Source: Butyricimonas paravirosa
Lineage (GTDB): Bacteria; Bacteroidota; Bacteroidia; Bacteroidales; Marinifilaceae
Assembly (NCBI RefSeq): GCF_032878955.1
Contig: NZ_CP043839.1
Coordinates: 4,092,001-4,156,000 of the forward strand
Length of the DNA stretch: 64,000 nt
Reading direction: 5' to 3'
The position numbers were made by a program, and so were the translations under genes. The notes beneath the pieces are model-generated. The model was not told where the DNA came from and searched no databases. It was given only the letters and a program-made list of their open reading frames with translations. This document shows positions 35,071 to 45,027 of this stretch, one piece after another (the first letter of the stretch is position 1; every line of letters begins with the position of its first letter).

Positions 35071-38000
35071 ATGAAAAAAAAGTGGAAAGAATACTTTCCC
35101 CACGGGGAAATGTATGTAAAAATTTTTAGGATGATGAAACTATGTACGTGTTTGTTATTATGTTCCGTTATGTCAATATCGGCAAATGTACGGGCGCAAC
35201 ATGCTAGAATGAGCTTGGAGCTGAAGGGTGTGACGTTGGAAGAGGTGCTCTGGGCTTTAGAGAAAAAGAGTGACATCACGTTTTTCTATAATGTAACGGA
35301 TGTTGCGGGGAGTAATAAGGTGGATGCCGTGTTTAAAGATGCTCCTTTGGAGAAGATTCTGAATGACGTGTTGAGAGGAACGAATCTTTCCTATGAAATA
35401 CAGGGGAAAGTGGTTGTTATTAAACGGAATTTATCGTCTTCTGTTTCAGATAGTTTAAAATCGGTGACGATAAATGGTGTCGTGAAAGATTCTTACGGAA
35501 ACGGTCTTCCTGGGGTAACCGTGGTGTTGAAAGGTACCACAACGGGGGTGGCTACTGCGAATGATGGAGATTTTTCGATCACGATTCCTAAACGTGATTC
35601 GGTGGTTCTGGTGTTTTCTTTCGTGGGTATGACCACGAAAGAAGTCGTGTGGAAAGGAGAGAAAATGTTGAGTATCGTGCTGGAGGATGAGGTGAGTGAG
35701 ATGGAAGAAGTGGTTATAACTGGTATTTTCACACGAAAGGCGGAGAGTTTTACCGGAGCCGCAACAACCTTTAAGCAGGCGGATTTGAAACGATTAGGAA
35801 ATCAAAATATATTGCAGAGTTTAAAAAATATGGACCCTTCATTCATGGTCATGGAGAACGTGGATTTCGGTTCCGACCCGAACCGGACACCGGATATCCA
35901 AATTCGTGGTGCCTCCAGTTTACCAAACGTGAAAGGTGAATATGAGTCGAATCCAAACCAACCGTTATTTATTTTGGATGGTTTCGAGGCAACCGTGGAA
36001 AAAGTGTTTGATTTAGACATGAACCGGGTGGCTTCCGTAACACTTTTGAAAGATGCGGCGGCTAAGGCTATTTACGGTTCTCGTGCGGCTAACGGGGTGG
36101 TTGTTATTGAGACTGTACAGCCTGAAAAAGGAATGTTGAAAGTGACCTATTCCGGAGATTTGAATATAACGGGGCCTGATTTAAGCAGTTATGACTTGTG
36201 TAATGCGGAGGAAAAGTTACAGGTAGAATGGGATGCCGGACGTTATAAGGCATATTATCCGAAAGATGATCAGTTTCGGCTGGAATTATACAATCAACTT
36301 AAAAGTGAGATTGCTCGCGGGGTGGATACCTATTGGCTAGCAAAACCTTTGCGAACCGGGGTGGGACATAAACATTCTTTGTATCTGGAAGGTGGTGATG
36401 ATTATTTGCGTTATGGAGTTGACGTTTCCTATAATAAGGTGCCCGGTGTCATGAAAGGTTCCGATAGGGAAAATGTGGCTGGGGCTGTTACGCTGTCCTA
36501 TCGTTATAAAAGTTTGGTCTTTAGAAATGTATTGAGCGTTACCTTCAATAAAGCGAACGATTCTCCTTACGGGAGTTTTTCAGAGTACACGAAATTAAAT
36601 CCTTATTGGACTCCTCGGGACGAGAATGGCAATTTGAAACGAGTTTTAGGCTCATTCCAAAAAGCCGATTGGCAAAGCGAAACTATGTATTATAATCCGT
36701 TGTATAACGCAACATTAGGGACAAAAAACTTCTCGAAATACACGGAGATTACGGATAATTTCTATATGGAATGGCAAATGTACAAGGATTTGAAGTTTAT
36801 CGGTCGTTTCGGGTACACGCAAAAACAGGATAGCCGGGAAGATTTTTATCCCGGGAATCACACGAAGTTTGCTGAGTGGACTGGAGATAATTATTTCAAG
36901 CGAGGGGCATATTATATAAAGGACGGGACAAATAAGACGTTGAAAATAGATGCTACATTTAATTATTCGAAACAGTGGGATAAGCATTTGTTATTTGCCA
37001 ATCTGAACTGGAATCTACAACAGGATAGTTATGATTATCACGGAATGGAGGCTTGGGGCTTTTTGAATGATAAGGTGGATCATGTGGCTTTTGCAAAACA
37101 ATATGCGGAGAATGGCAGTCCGTCGGGTGATGAAACAACAACGAGGGAGATTGGTGTAGTTGGTGCGATCAACTATTCTTATGACAATCGTTATCTGGCG
37201 GATGCTTCCTACCGGTTGAGCGGGTCTTCCGTGTACGGGGCTGATAACCGCTGGGGAGGTTTCTGGTCGGCAGGTATCGGTTGGAATATGCATTACGAGA
37301 GTTTCCTGAAAGATAAAGAGTGGTTGAAACAGTTGAAACTACGAGCATCCATGGGATATACTGGAAGCCAGAATTTCAATCCTTATCAGGCAATGGCGAC
37401 ATACAAGTATTTCACCAATGCCGAGTATGATAATATTGTGGGTGCGTATTTGATGGGGATGGCAAATGACAAATTGAAATGGCAGCGGACCCGGGATATT
37501 AACATGGGGTTTGATGCTCAATTGTTGAAAGGATTGACTTTACGTTTTGACTATTATATCAGTAACACGGATAATCTGTTGGTTGATTTTGATTTATCGG
37601 GTTCCACGGGGTTCAATACTTTTAAAGAGAATTTGGGGGAAGTCCAGAATAAAGGATTTGATGCCACGTTGAGCTGGAGAATGTACGATAATACGGATCT
37701 TGATGCTTATTTTACGATTTTTGGTTCAATATCTCATAATAAAAATAAAATTGTGAAGATTTCGGATGCATTGACTAAATCAAATGAGGCTCAGAATGAC
37801 GAGGGGGTGAATCCTTCGAAACCATATACCCGTTTTGAAGAAGGACAATCAACCAGTGCAATTTGGGCGGTGCGTTCGTTGGGAATAGATCCGACAACAG
37901 GGAATGAAATGTTTCTGGATCGTAATGGTGAAAAGACTTACGTGTGGAATATCAATGATCAGGTCGTGTGTGGAGAGTCGAATCCGAAGTTTCAAGGTAA

Positions 38001-38433
38001 TTTTGGGTTTAATGCAGAGTACAAGGGAATTTCGTTGAATTGTTCTTTCAGTTATAAACTGGGTGGAGATTATTACAATCAGACGTTGGTTGATCGGGTT
38101 GAGAACGTGGACATTCAATATAACGTGGACCGTCGGGTATTTACGGGGACTTGGAAAGAATCAGGTGATGTCACTTTCTTTAAAAAGATTACAGACACGC
38201 CTACCACGACCCGGCCGACGGACCGTTTCGTGGAGAGACAGAATGAATTGTCGCTGGCGTCGTTGAATCTATCGTATGATTTCAGGCATTTGAATATAAC
38301 CAAATATGTAGAACGTTTGAAATTGTCATTCTATATGACGGATGTGTTCCGGGTATCATCGGTGAAGACTGAACGAGGATTAGAATACCCGTTTGCCAGA
38401 ACTTATTCCTTGGGATTACAGGCAACGTTTTAA
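35071..38433 (+). CDS. SusC/RagA-family TonB-dependent transporter with STN domain (locus C)
   Basis: Outer-membrane importer and transducer, 1120 aa from ATG 35071 (the upstream TTG at 35056 is unlikely). Seen: a 20-residue charged extension, then MMKLCTCLLLCSVMSISANVRAQ signal; STN domain (LELKGVTLEEVLWALEKKSD); carboxypeptidase-regulatory-like domain (VTINGVVKDSYGNGLPGVTV); MEEVVITGIF; plug with IQIRGASSLPN, PLFILDGFEATVEKVFDLDM and LLKDAAAKAIYGSRAANGVVVIET; and a barrel ending TYSLGLQATF. The DGFE/FDLDMNRV plug type differs from the A, B and D proteins and goes with a different accessory set (DUF4843 and PKD-like lipoproteins). Confidence 0.93.
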   Translation: MKKKWKEYFPHGEMYVKIFRMMKLCTCLLLCSVMSISANVRAQHARMSLELKGVTLEEVLWALEKKSDITFFYNVTDVAGSNKVDAVFKDAPLEKILNDVLRGTNLSYEIQGKVVVIKRNLSSSVSDSLKSVTINGVVKDSYGNGLPGVTVVLKGTTTGVATANDGDFSITIPKRDSVVLVFSFVGMTTKEVVWKGEKMLSIVLEDEVSEMEEVVITGIFTRKAESFTGAATTFKQADLKRLGNQNILQSLKNMDPSFMVMENVDFGSDPNRTPDIQIRGASSLPNVKGEYESNPNQPLFILDGFEATVEKVFDLDMNRVASVTLLKDAAAKAIYGSRAANGVVVIETVQPEKGMLKVTYSGDLNITGPDLSSYDLCNAEEKLQVEWDAGRYKAYYPKDDQFRLELYNQLKSEIARGVDTYWLAKPLRTGVGHKHSLYLEGGDDYLRYGVDVSYNKVPGVMKGSDRENVAGAVTLSYRYKSLVFRNVLSVTFNKANDSPYGSFSEYTKLNPYWTPRDENGNLKRVLGSFQKADWQSETMYYNPLYNATLGTKNFSKYTEITDNFYMEWQMYKDLKFIGRFGYTQKQDSREDFYPGNHTKFAEWTGDNYFKRGAYYIKDGTNKTLKIDATFNYSKQWDKHLLFANLNWNLQQDSYDYHGMEAWGFLNDKVDHVAFAKQYAENGSPSGDETTTREIGVVGAINYSYDNRYLADASYRLSGSSVYGADNRWGGFWSAGIGWNMHYESFLKDKEWLKQLKLRASMGYTGSQNFNPYQAMATYKYFTNAEYDNIVGAYLMGMANDKLKWQRTRDINMGFDAQLLKGLTLRFDYYISNTDNLLVDFDLSGSTGFNTFKENLGEVQNKGFDATLSWRMYDNTDLDAYFTIFGSISHNKNKIVKISDALTKSNEAQNDEGVNPSKPYTRFEEGQSTSAIWAVRSLGIDPTTGNEMFLDRNGEKTYVWNINDQVVCGESNPKFQGNFGFNAEYKGISLNCSFSYKLGGDYYNQTLVDRVENVDIQYNVDRRVFTGTWKESGDVTFFKKITDTPTTTRPTDRFVERQNELSLASLNLSYDFRHLNITKYVERLKLSFYMTDVFRVSSVKTERGLEYPFARTYSLGLQATF

Positions 38434-38451
38434 CGCTAACAAGATTGAATT

Positions 38452-39897
38452 ATGAGAAATAGAATAAATAATTACGGAAAAAGCTTGTGGTTTGGCATCG
38501 TACTGTTGACCTTGGCAGCTTGTAATGATTGGCTGGATGTGGACCCGAAGTCTCAGGTGAAAGATAAGGATTTGTTTTCTTCGGAAATGGGTTTTAAAGA
38601 GGCATTGTCAGGAGTGTATAGTATTATGACGCAGGAGTATCTTTACGGGAAGGAGATGACTTTCGGTATGTTGGGTGTTTTGGGGCAGGAGTGGGATAGT
38701 CAACCTACGGATTATACCGATGATCTGAATTATAAATACGAGAATACGAGACCCGAAGTACGAATCGATTCTTTGTGGTGTGGTTTGTATAATGCTATTG
38801 CCAATACAAATAAATTGTTGGAGGAGATAGAAGGGAAAGAATCTATGTTTACCGGGATAAATTATGATATGATCAAGGGTGAGGCATTGGCTTTGCGTGG
38901 ATTCCTGCATTTCGATTTATTACGGTTGTTTGGAGCCAGTTATGCCGAAAATCCTAAAAAGGCGGCTATTCCTTACGTGACGGCTTATACTTCGAATATA
39001 TATCCACAAGACTCGGTGGGGGGCGTTATTACGAAGGTGTTGGGAGATTTGACCGCTTCATTGGATTACCTGAAGAATGATCCGATATTGACGGGAAAAA
39101 TCGTAACGGAAACAGATGATAACGGGTATTTGTTGAATCGGCAGGTACACCTGAATTATTATGCGGTGAAAGGCTTGATGGCACGTGTATATTTGTATAA
39201 AAAGGATTATCAGAATGCGGCTCTTTGTGCATCGGAGGTGATCGAGTCCGGTCGCTTTGAATGGGTGAAACAGGAAAATCTGACGAATGCTAAAATGGCA
39301 GATTTGACGTTTTCCACGGAGCATTTGTTTGCCTTGAATGTTGTAAATTTGGGAAGTCGGGCAGAGAAATACTTTACCGGGGGAAATTTGGGATTTGCTT
39401 TAGATGAAACAAATTTACTGGAGTATTACGAGTCTGCACAGGATTATCGTTATTTGTATCAATTCAAGAGTGGTACCGGGTTAAGCAATTCTTTGCGTTA
39501 TTTGATGAAATATGACCAGTTGACCGGGGATGTTTCCACATCTTGGCCTGATTCTTATCGAAATAAGATGGCAATGATTCGTTTGCCGGAAATGTATTAT
39601 ATTCTGGCAGAATGTCGTCATCATACTTCCGGGGATGTATTGGGGGCATTGAATGAAGTCCGTCGTCATCGGGGAGTTACAGAATTGAGCGAGAGTGATC
39701 TGGTTAATTTTGATGCACTGTTGTTATCAGAATTCCGTAAAGAGGTGATAGGGGAGGGACAATTGTTCTTCTATTATAAACGTTTGAATTCCCTGTCAAT
39801 TAAGCGGACAGATGTGGATGCTGTTGGCTCGGGTGTATACAAACTTCCGATTCCGAAAGATGAATTGCAGAACCCGGGTTGGGTTAGTAATAAATAG
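38452..39897 (+). CDS. SusD/RagB-family surface lipoprotein (locus C)
   Basis: Substrate-binding partner of the locus C SusC, 481 aa. Seen: lipoprotein signal ending LAAC followed by NDWLDVDPKSQVKDKDLF, a classic SusD N-terminus with the Asp-rich export pattern; the helix LRGFLHFDLLRLFGASY; YYAVKGLMARVYLYKKDYQNAALCASEV; and RLPEMYYILAEC followed by LNEVRRHRGV. The usual EERRREL/WFDLRR motif is replaced by EFRKEVIGEGQLFFYYKRLN, the alternative form found in SusD proteins that pair with DUF4843 genes. It ends VYKLPIPKDELQNPGWVSNK. Confidence 0.92.
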   Translation: MRNRINNYGKSLWFGIVLLTLAACNDWLDVDPKSQVKDKDLFSSEMGFKEALSGVYSIMTQEYLYGKEMTFGMLGVLGQEWDSQPTDYTDDLNYKYENTRPEVRIDSLWCGLYNAIANTNKLLEEIEGKESMFTGINYDMIKGEALALRGFLHFDLLRLFGASYAENPKKAAIPYVTAYTSNIYPQDSVGGVITKVLGDLTASLDYLKNDPILTGKIVTETDDNGYLLNRQVHLNYYAVKGLMARVYLYKKDYQNAALCASEVIESGRFEWVKQENLTNAKMADLTFSTEHLFALNVVNLGSRAEKYFTGGNLGFALDETNLLEYYESAQDYRYLYQFKSGTGLSNSLRYLMKYDQLTGDVSTSWPDSYRNKMAMIRLPEMYYILAECRHHTSGDVLGALNEVRRHRGVTELSESDLVNFDALLLSEFRKEVIGEGQLFFYYKRLNSLSIKRTDVDAVGSGVYKLPIPKDELQNPGWVSNK

Positions 39898-39905
39898 AAA
39901 AAATT

Positions 39906-40673
39906 ATGAAGAAACAAATTATATGGTTAGGGCTTATCATGGCATGGATGCTATGTGCCTGTGAAGAGGATAATAAACTGATGTATGATGAGAGTTCAAG
40001 AGTGTTGAATCTTTGGTTTGGTTCGGAGTCAACGGAAGGGAGAGTGGATAGTACGGAATATAATTATGCCTATCGTCCTTTGGGAACAGATTTGGATTCT
40101 GTAACGTTCTACGTGAAATTAGCCGGAGTTCCTTTGGAGGAGGATTGTACTTTTGACTTGGAAGTGACTGGAGGGGATGTATCCTCGGTAATTGTCGATA
40201 AGCACTACGTGCTACCGTCGTATGTATTGAAAGCTGGGACTACCGGGGGGTACTATCCGATTTATCTGAAAAATACTTCTGATTTTAAGGATAAAGCGTT
40301 TACTCTTGCTTTAGCATTGAAGGAAAATGTTAAATTAGAGACCGGAGTTAAGGAGTATGCCACGTTAAAATTGATCGTTAAGGATCGAGAGGAAAAACCG
40401 GCATACTGGGATGAAGATCCGGAGACTTATATGCCGCTGAAAAACTTTTTCGGGACTTATAGCCGGACGAAATATCAGTTTATGATTAAGGTTACGGGTA
40501 AAGTGATTTCTCGAGTTATTTATCAAGGGACACCGATTCCACCTCATGAGATTTCTTATTTCGAGGCGCAGTATTTACAGGCAAAGCTTCGGTTGGCCGT
40601 GGAAGAATATAATAATAATCCAGAAAATCCCGATCGTCCTTTGTCAGATGAAAATGGACCTATAACTTTTTAA
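39906..40673 (+). CDS. DUF4843-family lipoprotein (locus C)
   Basis: A 255-aa lipoprotein of the DUF4843 family, which is regularly encoded after susD in Bacteroidota and has no known activity. Seen: signal ending LCAC followed by acidic EEDNKLMYDESS (surface-export type); beta-rich body with YNYAYRPLGTDLDSVTFYVKLAG, DKHYVLPSYVLKAGTTGGYYPI and ALALKENVKLETG, consistent with Ig-like sandwiches; and a C-terminal helical part (YFEAQYLQAKLRLAVEEYNN). It lies 8 bases after susD and 8 bases before the PKD-like gene, so the three are one unit. A surface glycan- or peptide-binding accessory role is plausible but not shown. Confidence 0.75.
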   Translation: MKKQIIWLGLIMAWMLCACEEDNKLMYDESSRVLNLWFGSESTEGRVDSTEYNYAYRPLGTDLDSVTFYVKLAGVPLEEDCTFDLEVTGGDVSSVIVDKHYVLPSYVLKAGTTGGYYPIYLKNTSDFKDKAFTLALALKENVKLETGVKEYATLKLIVKDREEKPAYWDEDPETYMPLKNFFGTYSRTKYQFMIKVTGKVISRVIYQGTPIPPHEISYFEAQYLQAKLRLAVEEYNNNPENPDRPLSDENGPITF

Positions 40674-40681
40674 AGAATGAG

Positions 40682-42235
40682 ATGATGAAGATACTAAAAT
40701 ATATAATATTATCAATTGTTGCCAGTCTAGGATTATGGTCTTGTTACGACGATAAAGGCAATTATGATTATCATGATTTGGATGAAATTGTAATTGATTC
40801 TTCCGGTGGGTTGATTCAGGCGAATTATTCTATCTCCCGCTTGGAGATATTGGAGATACCTTTAAAGGTGTATTACGAAGGGAAATTAGTAAATGGTTCT
40901 GAAACACAATTTCCAGATTTGGAATTTAATTGGGTCGTTTACCAGCAGGGAACGGAGACTCCGATTGCAGATAGAGATACAATTGCGAAACAGATTGAAT
41001 TGAAAATTCCCGTGGATTTGGATGAGAGGCAATGGGAGCTTGTGTTTACCGTGCTGAATAAACGGACAGATATACGTACGTTCATGAAATTCGGGTTGAA
41101 AGTGAATTCAGGTCTAAGTGAGGGATGGATGGTGTTGTATGAAAAAGATGGAAAAACGGATGTAGGATTGATCACGAATAAACTGATTGCTCCGGATGTC
41201 ACGAAAGAACAAGAATGGGTAGATATTTATTCCGCATATAATCACGAATCTTTAGCAGGAAAACCTTTGAGGTTATTTTATTCAATGGTGACGAAGCCTG
41301 AAGTTGTTATGATTGTTTCTGATAAAGATATGGTTGCGGTTGATCCCTTGTCGTTTAATAAATTGTATGCATTTGAGGATTTATTTTGGACGGCTCCGGA
41401 GGTGAAAGCTCCTAATTATTACATGTCTTTCTTTAATAAGAGAGAGTTTTTATTAAATGATGGGAAGGCACATGCGGTTAATTTTTCCACGAGCGGATCT
41501 AATAGAACGAATTTGTTTTTTGGAGTTCCTTGTACGGGTAATTATGGCGAATTGGCGAATTGGTGTGCTAGTATGAGTACGGCTTATAGCGGGGTTGTGT
41601 ATGACCAAACGGCACAACGTTTTATGTGTGTGAAATCAAATCGGACTGAAGTTTCTACTTTGCCGGATCAGGCTGAAGGAGTGGCATTTGATTGTAATAA
41701 TGTAGGAATGGAGTTGGTGATGAGTGATTATGGAAGAAATAATTACGAGTATATACTCATGAAAGAAGGTGAAAATCATTATTACTTGTTGATTGCTGAT
41801 TTTTGTGGTTTCATGACGCAAAGTACAATTGGCGTGGGGAAATATGATATGATGAATTGTAAAGGTGTGACCGAGGGTATCACTTCTGTGACTGCAGGAT
41901 ATAAGGGAGAAATCTTTTATTATGCAGCAGGAAACGGGGTTTACCTATACGACTATAAGGTGTCGAATGCTTCAGGAGATCCCGTGTGGGAGGCTCCGGA
42001 TGGAGAGACGGTAACTTGCGTGCGTTTACAAAAATACCAAGGTACGGGTCTCATGGTTAAGGTGCCAGTCAATGATTGTGAAATATTGTATATCGCAACT
42101 TATAATGAATCGACCGGGAATGGGACCGTGTACCAACTAAAGGTAAATCCTTCCAGTGGAGCCGTGGACAAAAGTAGTCAAAAAGAGTTTTCCGGTTTCG
42201 GGAAAATAAAAGATATGGGGTGGAAAATGAATTAA
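40682..42235 (+). CDS. PKD-like family surface lipoprotein (locus C)
   Basis: A 517-aa lipoprotein of the PKD-like family that follows DUF4843 genes in SusCD loci. Seen: signal ending LWSC followed by YDDKGNYDYHDLDEIVID, a hallmark start of this family and of the surface-export type; an N-terminal Ig/PKD-like region to about residue 150 (LEFNWVVYQQGT, ELVFTVLNKRTDIRTFMKFGLKVN); then GWMVLYEKDGKTDVGLI and repeated beta strands over the remaining 360 residues, resembling a propeller (for example IYSAYNHESLAGKPLRLFYS, GKYDMMNCKGVTEGITSV). In many comparable loci a zinc metallohydrolase lipoprotein accompanies this pair; none is present here. Confidence 0.75.
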   Translation: MMKILKYIILSIVASLGLWSCYDDKGNYDYHDLDEIVIDSSGGLIQANYSISRLEILEIPLKVYYEGKLVNGSETQFPDLEFNWVVYQQGTETPIADRDTIAKQIELKIPVDLDERQWELVFTVLNKRTDIRTFMKFGLKVNSGLSEGWMVLYEKDGKTDVGLITNKLIAPDVTKEQEWVDIYSAYNHESLAGKPLRLFYSMVTKPEVVMIVSDKDMVAVDPLSFNKLYAFEDLFWTAPEVKAPNYYMSFFNKREFLLNDGKAHAVNFSTSGSNRTNLFFGVPCTGNYGELANWCASMSTAYSGVVYDQTAQRFMCVKSNRTEVSTLPDQAEGVAFDCNNVGMELVMSDYGRNNYEYILMKEGENHYYLLIADFCGFMTQSTIGVGKYDMMNCKGVTEGITSVTAGYKGEIFYYAAGNGVYLYDYKVSNASGDPVWEAPDGETVTCVRLQKYQGTGLMVKVPVNDCEILYIATYNESTGNGTVYQLKVNPSSGAVDKSSQKEFSGFGKIKDMGWKMN

Positions 42236-42258
42236 TTAATTTGTAATCACGAAAAAGT

Positions 42259-44556
42259 ATGAGATTTAATTTTTTCTTGACACTTGCAAGTGTCATGGTA
42301 CTATTGTTGGCTGAAATGAAAAAAGCAGACGCTCAAATGACAGTTGCTCAGCCAATACAAACGAAAGTAGAAACGGAGTCGGGTATTCGTTTCTTTGAAG
42401 GGACTTGGGAGGAAGCTTTGGTAGAATCAAAAAAGACCGGTAAGCCTATTTTTATGGATTGTTACACCGTGTGGTGTGTGCCATGTAAGATGTTGGCAAA
42501 AGACGTCTTTACCCGTCCGGAGGTTGGGGATTATTTTAACATCCATTTTATTAATGTGAAGATGGATATGGGAACAGAACAGGGAAAAGTATTGAATGAC
42601 AAGTATCAGGTGACGGGGTATCCGACATTACTTTTCTTGGATGGCGATGGGAATTTAATACACCGGATTGTAGGGGCTCCTACGGCGGATATTTTGTTAA
42701 AAGAAGGTGGGCGTGCTATTGATGGGAAGGGGTATTCCTCCATGAGTAAGGCGTATGAAGAAGGAAATCGTCAACCTAATTTTATACAGGAATACATGGA
42801 TGTATTGGATATTGCTGGTGAGGGAAGTAAAGCGGCACAAATCTGTTTGAACTATTTTAAAACGTTGGACAAGTCGAAATTGAAAGAACGAGAGTATTGG
42901 GAGCTTTTCTGTAAATACGTGAAAGACGTGGATGCAGATGTTTCTAAATATGTTTATAAAAATCGAGCCGAGTTCATCAACCTTTTTGGGGCTGCAGCGG
43001 TAGAAAAGAAGTTGTTTCAGTTGTTTAGCAACGGGGCCTATCGTTACTGGAAAAAAGAAGGTGATAGTGGAATCTTTGATGAGAAAGGGTTTGAGAACTA
43101 CGTGCATCAGCTAATGAAAAAAGACATCAGGGGAAAGGAACAAATCATTATGGATGCACGAATGGCTTACGCAATGAATACCGGGGATTGGGCAAAATAT
43201 GTGCAAATGGGAACTGATCGCTTGAATGACGGGGAGAAGAGTGACTTTGTCGTGTATAATTGGGCATTAAGGGTTAATATGCAGTGCAATGATACGGAGC
43301 TACGTGAGAAGGCGGCCGAATGGATGGACCGGATGGCTATTGATTGTGATCGAAGACCCCAATCGGATGCGACAATATCTTTGAAAAAGAGTTTCCTGCG
43401 GGTAGCAGACCAGTTGAGACATCCCGAAAAAAAAGATAAAAATTATCGTCCGACCATTACAATTTCCGGGAAGATTGCTGCTTTAACTGATAATGATAAT
43501 ACGATCAAGATTATCAAAAAAGACGGATTCTTCAAACAAACGGTGGACTCCTGCGAGGCAAAGCTGGATGGGACTTATGAATTAAAGATGAAGGTTGAAA
43601 AACCGGGTATGTATATTTTGGAGTGTCAAGGTGGACAAAAAGTTGATTTTTGGGCGGGAACAGAGGATTTAAAAGTTGATTTTCCTGGTTTCGGTAAAGC
43701 GAAGATGAGAGTGATACGTCCGATGTATATTCATATTCAGGGAGGTAAGGATAACGAAGTGATCAACCAAATGAACTGGGAAATTTATCAGAATTACCAA
43801 TTGATGGGTTCGATTTCTCGTCCGGTTTATAATTATTCAGGTCTTGTGGACTCCGTAAAGCAACAGATCGCTTCGCAATTGACAGATGTTGCGGGTAAAA
43901 TTGTGTTGGATCGTTTGCAGCATTATGCCGAAGTATATGCGGATCGAGAAGCCGTTTTAGCTATTTTAATGCTTTTGAAAGGCGAAGAATATGAGGAAAC
44001 CGTGAAAAAAGTGGTGGATAATTTATCCAAGTTATATCCTGGAAGTTTGGCATTGAAAGATTTTAAGGCTGTTCTTGCACAACGAGAACTAGCAAAACAA
44101 GGACAGATGGCACCCGAATTTTCTTGCCCGACTCCTGACGGGAAGAAGAATTTTGGGCCACAAGACTTTAAAGGTAAATTCCTTGTCATGGATTTTTGGG
44201 CATCTTGGTGCGGGCCATGTCGGGCAGAGATCCCTCATTTGAAAAAGGCTTATGAGAAATATGCGGACAAGGAAGTCGCATTTTTCAGTGTATCAATTGA
44301 TAAGAGTAATGCTGCTTGGAAAAAAGCTTTAGGAGAAGAGAATATGCCTTGGGAGCAGGTGTGTGTCCCACAAGCGGGAAAAGAGGTGATGAGATTGTAC
44401 CAATTTTCGGGCATCCCCTATGTTTTGATCTTGGATAAGGAGGGGCGTATCGTGGGGACAAATTTGAGAGGTCAGGCATTGATGGATAAATTGGAAGAAT
44501 TGGTGAACGGGAAAAAAACTAAAGCGGCTAAATCATCCATGATGATGGTGAGATAA
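42259..44556 (+). CDS. Secreted protein with two thioredoxin domains (locus C)
   Basis: A 765-aa envelope redox protein. Seen: cleavable signal near residues 5-26 (ending ADAQ); N-terminal thioredoxin of the DUF255/DsbD-gamma type with YTVWCVPCKMLAKDVF (Cys 73 and 76; CVPC instead of CGPC) and VTGYPTLLFLDGDG; a long helical linker (150-380); a DUF4369-like beta region (TITISGKIAALTDNDNTIKI) near 395-480; and a C-terminal TlpA-type thioredoxin with FWASWCGPCRAEIPHLKKAY (Cys 651 and 654) and the cis-Pro loop GIPYVLIL. In locus A the two types are encoded as separate genes, so this looks like a fusion of the same module. It closes locus C and is followed by two large hairpins. Confidence 0.87.
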   Translation: MRFNFFLTLASVMVLLLAEMKKADAQMTVAQPIQTKVETESGIRFFEGTWEEALVESKKTGKPIFMDCYTVWCVPCKMLAKDVFTRPEVGDYFNIHFINVKMDMGTEQGKVLNDKYQVTGYPTLLFLDGDGNLIHRIVGAPTADILLKEGGRAIDGKGYSSMSKAYEEGNRQPNFIQEYMDVLDIAGEGSKAAQICLNYFKTLDKSKLKEREYWELFCKYVKDVDADVSKYVYKNRAEFINLFGAAAVEKKLFQLFSNGAYRYWKKEGDSGIFDEKGFENYVHQLMKKDIRGKEQIIMDARMAYAMNTGDWAKYVQMGTDRLNDGEKSDFVVYNWALRVNMQCNDTELREKAAEWMDRMAIDCDRRPQSDATISLKKSFLRVADQLRHPEKKDKNYRPTITISGKIAALTDNDNTIKIIKKDGFFKQTVDSCEAKLDGTYELKMKVEKPGMYILECQGGQKVDFWAGTEDLKVDFPGFGKAKMRVIRPMYIHIQGGKDNEVINQMNWEIYQNYQLMGSISRPVYNYSGLVDSVKQQIASQLTDVAGKIVLDRLQHYAEVYADREAVLAILMLLKGEEYEETVKKVVDNLSKLYPGSLALKDFKAVLAQRELAKQGQMAPEFSCPTPDGKKNFGPQDFKGKFLVMDFWASWCGPCRAEIPHLKKAYEKYADKEVAFFSVSIDKSNAAWKKALGEENMPWEQVCVPQAGKEVMRLYQFSGIPYVLILDKEGRIVGTNLRGQALMDKLEELVNGKKTKAAKSSMMMVR

Positions 44557-44560
44557 TATT

Positions 44561-44683
44561 AAAACCGGAAGATGCCTTATGAAAATTTTAATGCTTCTTC
44601 TTATCCACAGTTTGTGCATGACTTCCGGTTTTAAAGATAATTACAAGGAGTGCGTTGAAATAATTTTGACGCACTCCTTTCGT
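44561..44683 (+). terminator. Two consecutive stem-loops ending locus C
   Basis: An outer stem AAAACCGGAAG (44561-44571) and CTTCCGGTTTT (44622-44632) encloses a 50-nt loop. A second perfect 11-bp stem follows: AAGGAGTGCGT (44645-44655) and ACGCACTCCTT (44669-44679), then TCGTTTG. The second is the better terminator; the first is unusually large. Confidence 0.7.
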
Positions 44684-44932
44684 TTGTAAAAGGAATATTG
44701 ATGATCAGAGATTTTAAATAAATATTTTTCGCTCATCGAAATAATTATTCGACTTCTTACCTCTAAACGTCACTTTTGAACATTTTGTTTTTACAATTTC
44801 AGCATAAAATGTTAATCGAAAAAGGCTGGCTTGATATTTGTTGTTTATATATTATATTGATAACCAAATGTATGATAGTGAAATTTTATTCGAGTGATAC
44901 GATAATAAATTCTTCTTCGAAAATCAGAAGAT

Positions 44933-44962
44933 TTTGATTGTATGATTTATTATGTATTTTTG
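44933..44962 (+). promoter_or_regulatory. Primary-sigma promoter for locus D sigma gene
   Basis: TTTG at 44933-44936, an 18-nt spacer and TATTTTTG at 44955-44962. The sigma ATG is 65 bases downstream. Confidence 0.6.
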
Positions 44963-45027
44963 TATAACGGACAAGATGATCAACTTATTGGTTTGATGGA
45001 ATAGAAAGGAATTAGATTAAGTGTAAT

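Larger units (their letters stand above)
44557..45027 (+). other. Intergenic region between loci C and D
   Basis: 471 bases. The left part is taken up by the locus C terminator hairpins and the right end by the locus D sigma promoter. Between 44690 and 44930 it is AT-rich with no structure I can support. Confidence 0.65.

Noticed and set aside
44579..44689. 36-codon frame MKILMLLLIHSLCMTSGF... that looks like a secreted micropeptide
   Set aside because: It lies across both stem-loops that end locus C, so its bases are set by the hairpin arms; there is no promoter or separate leader.
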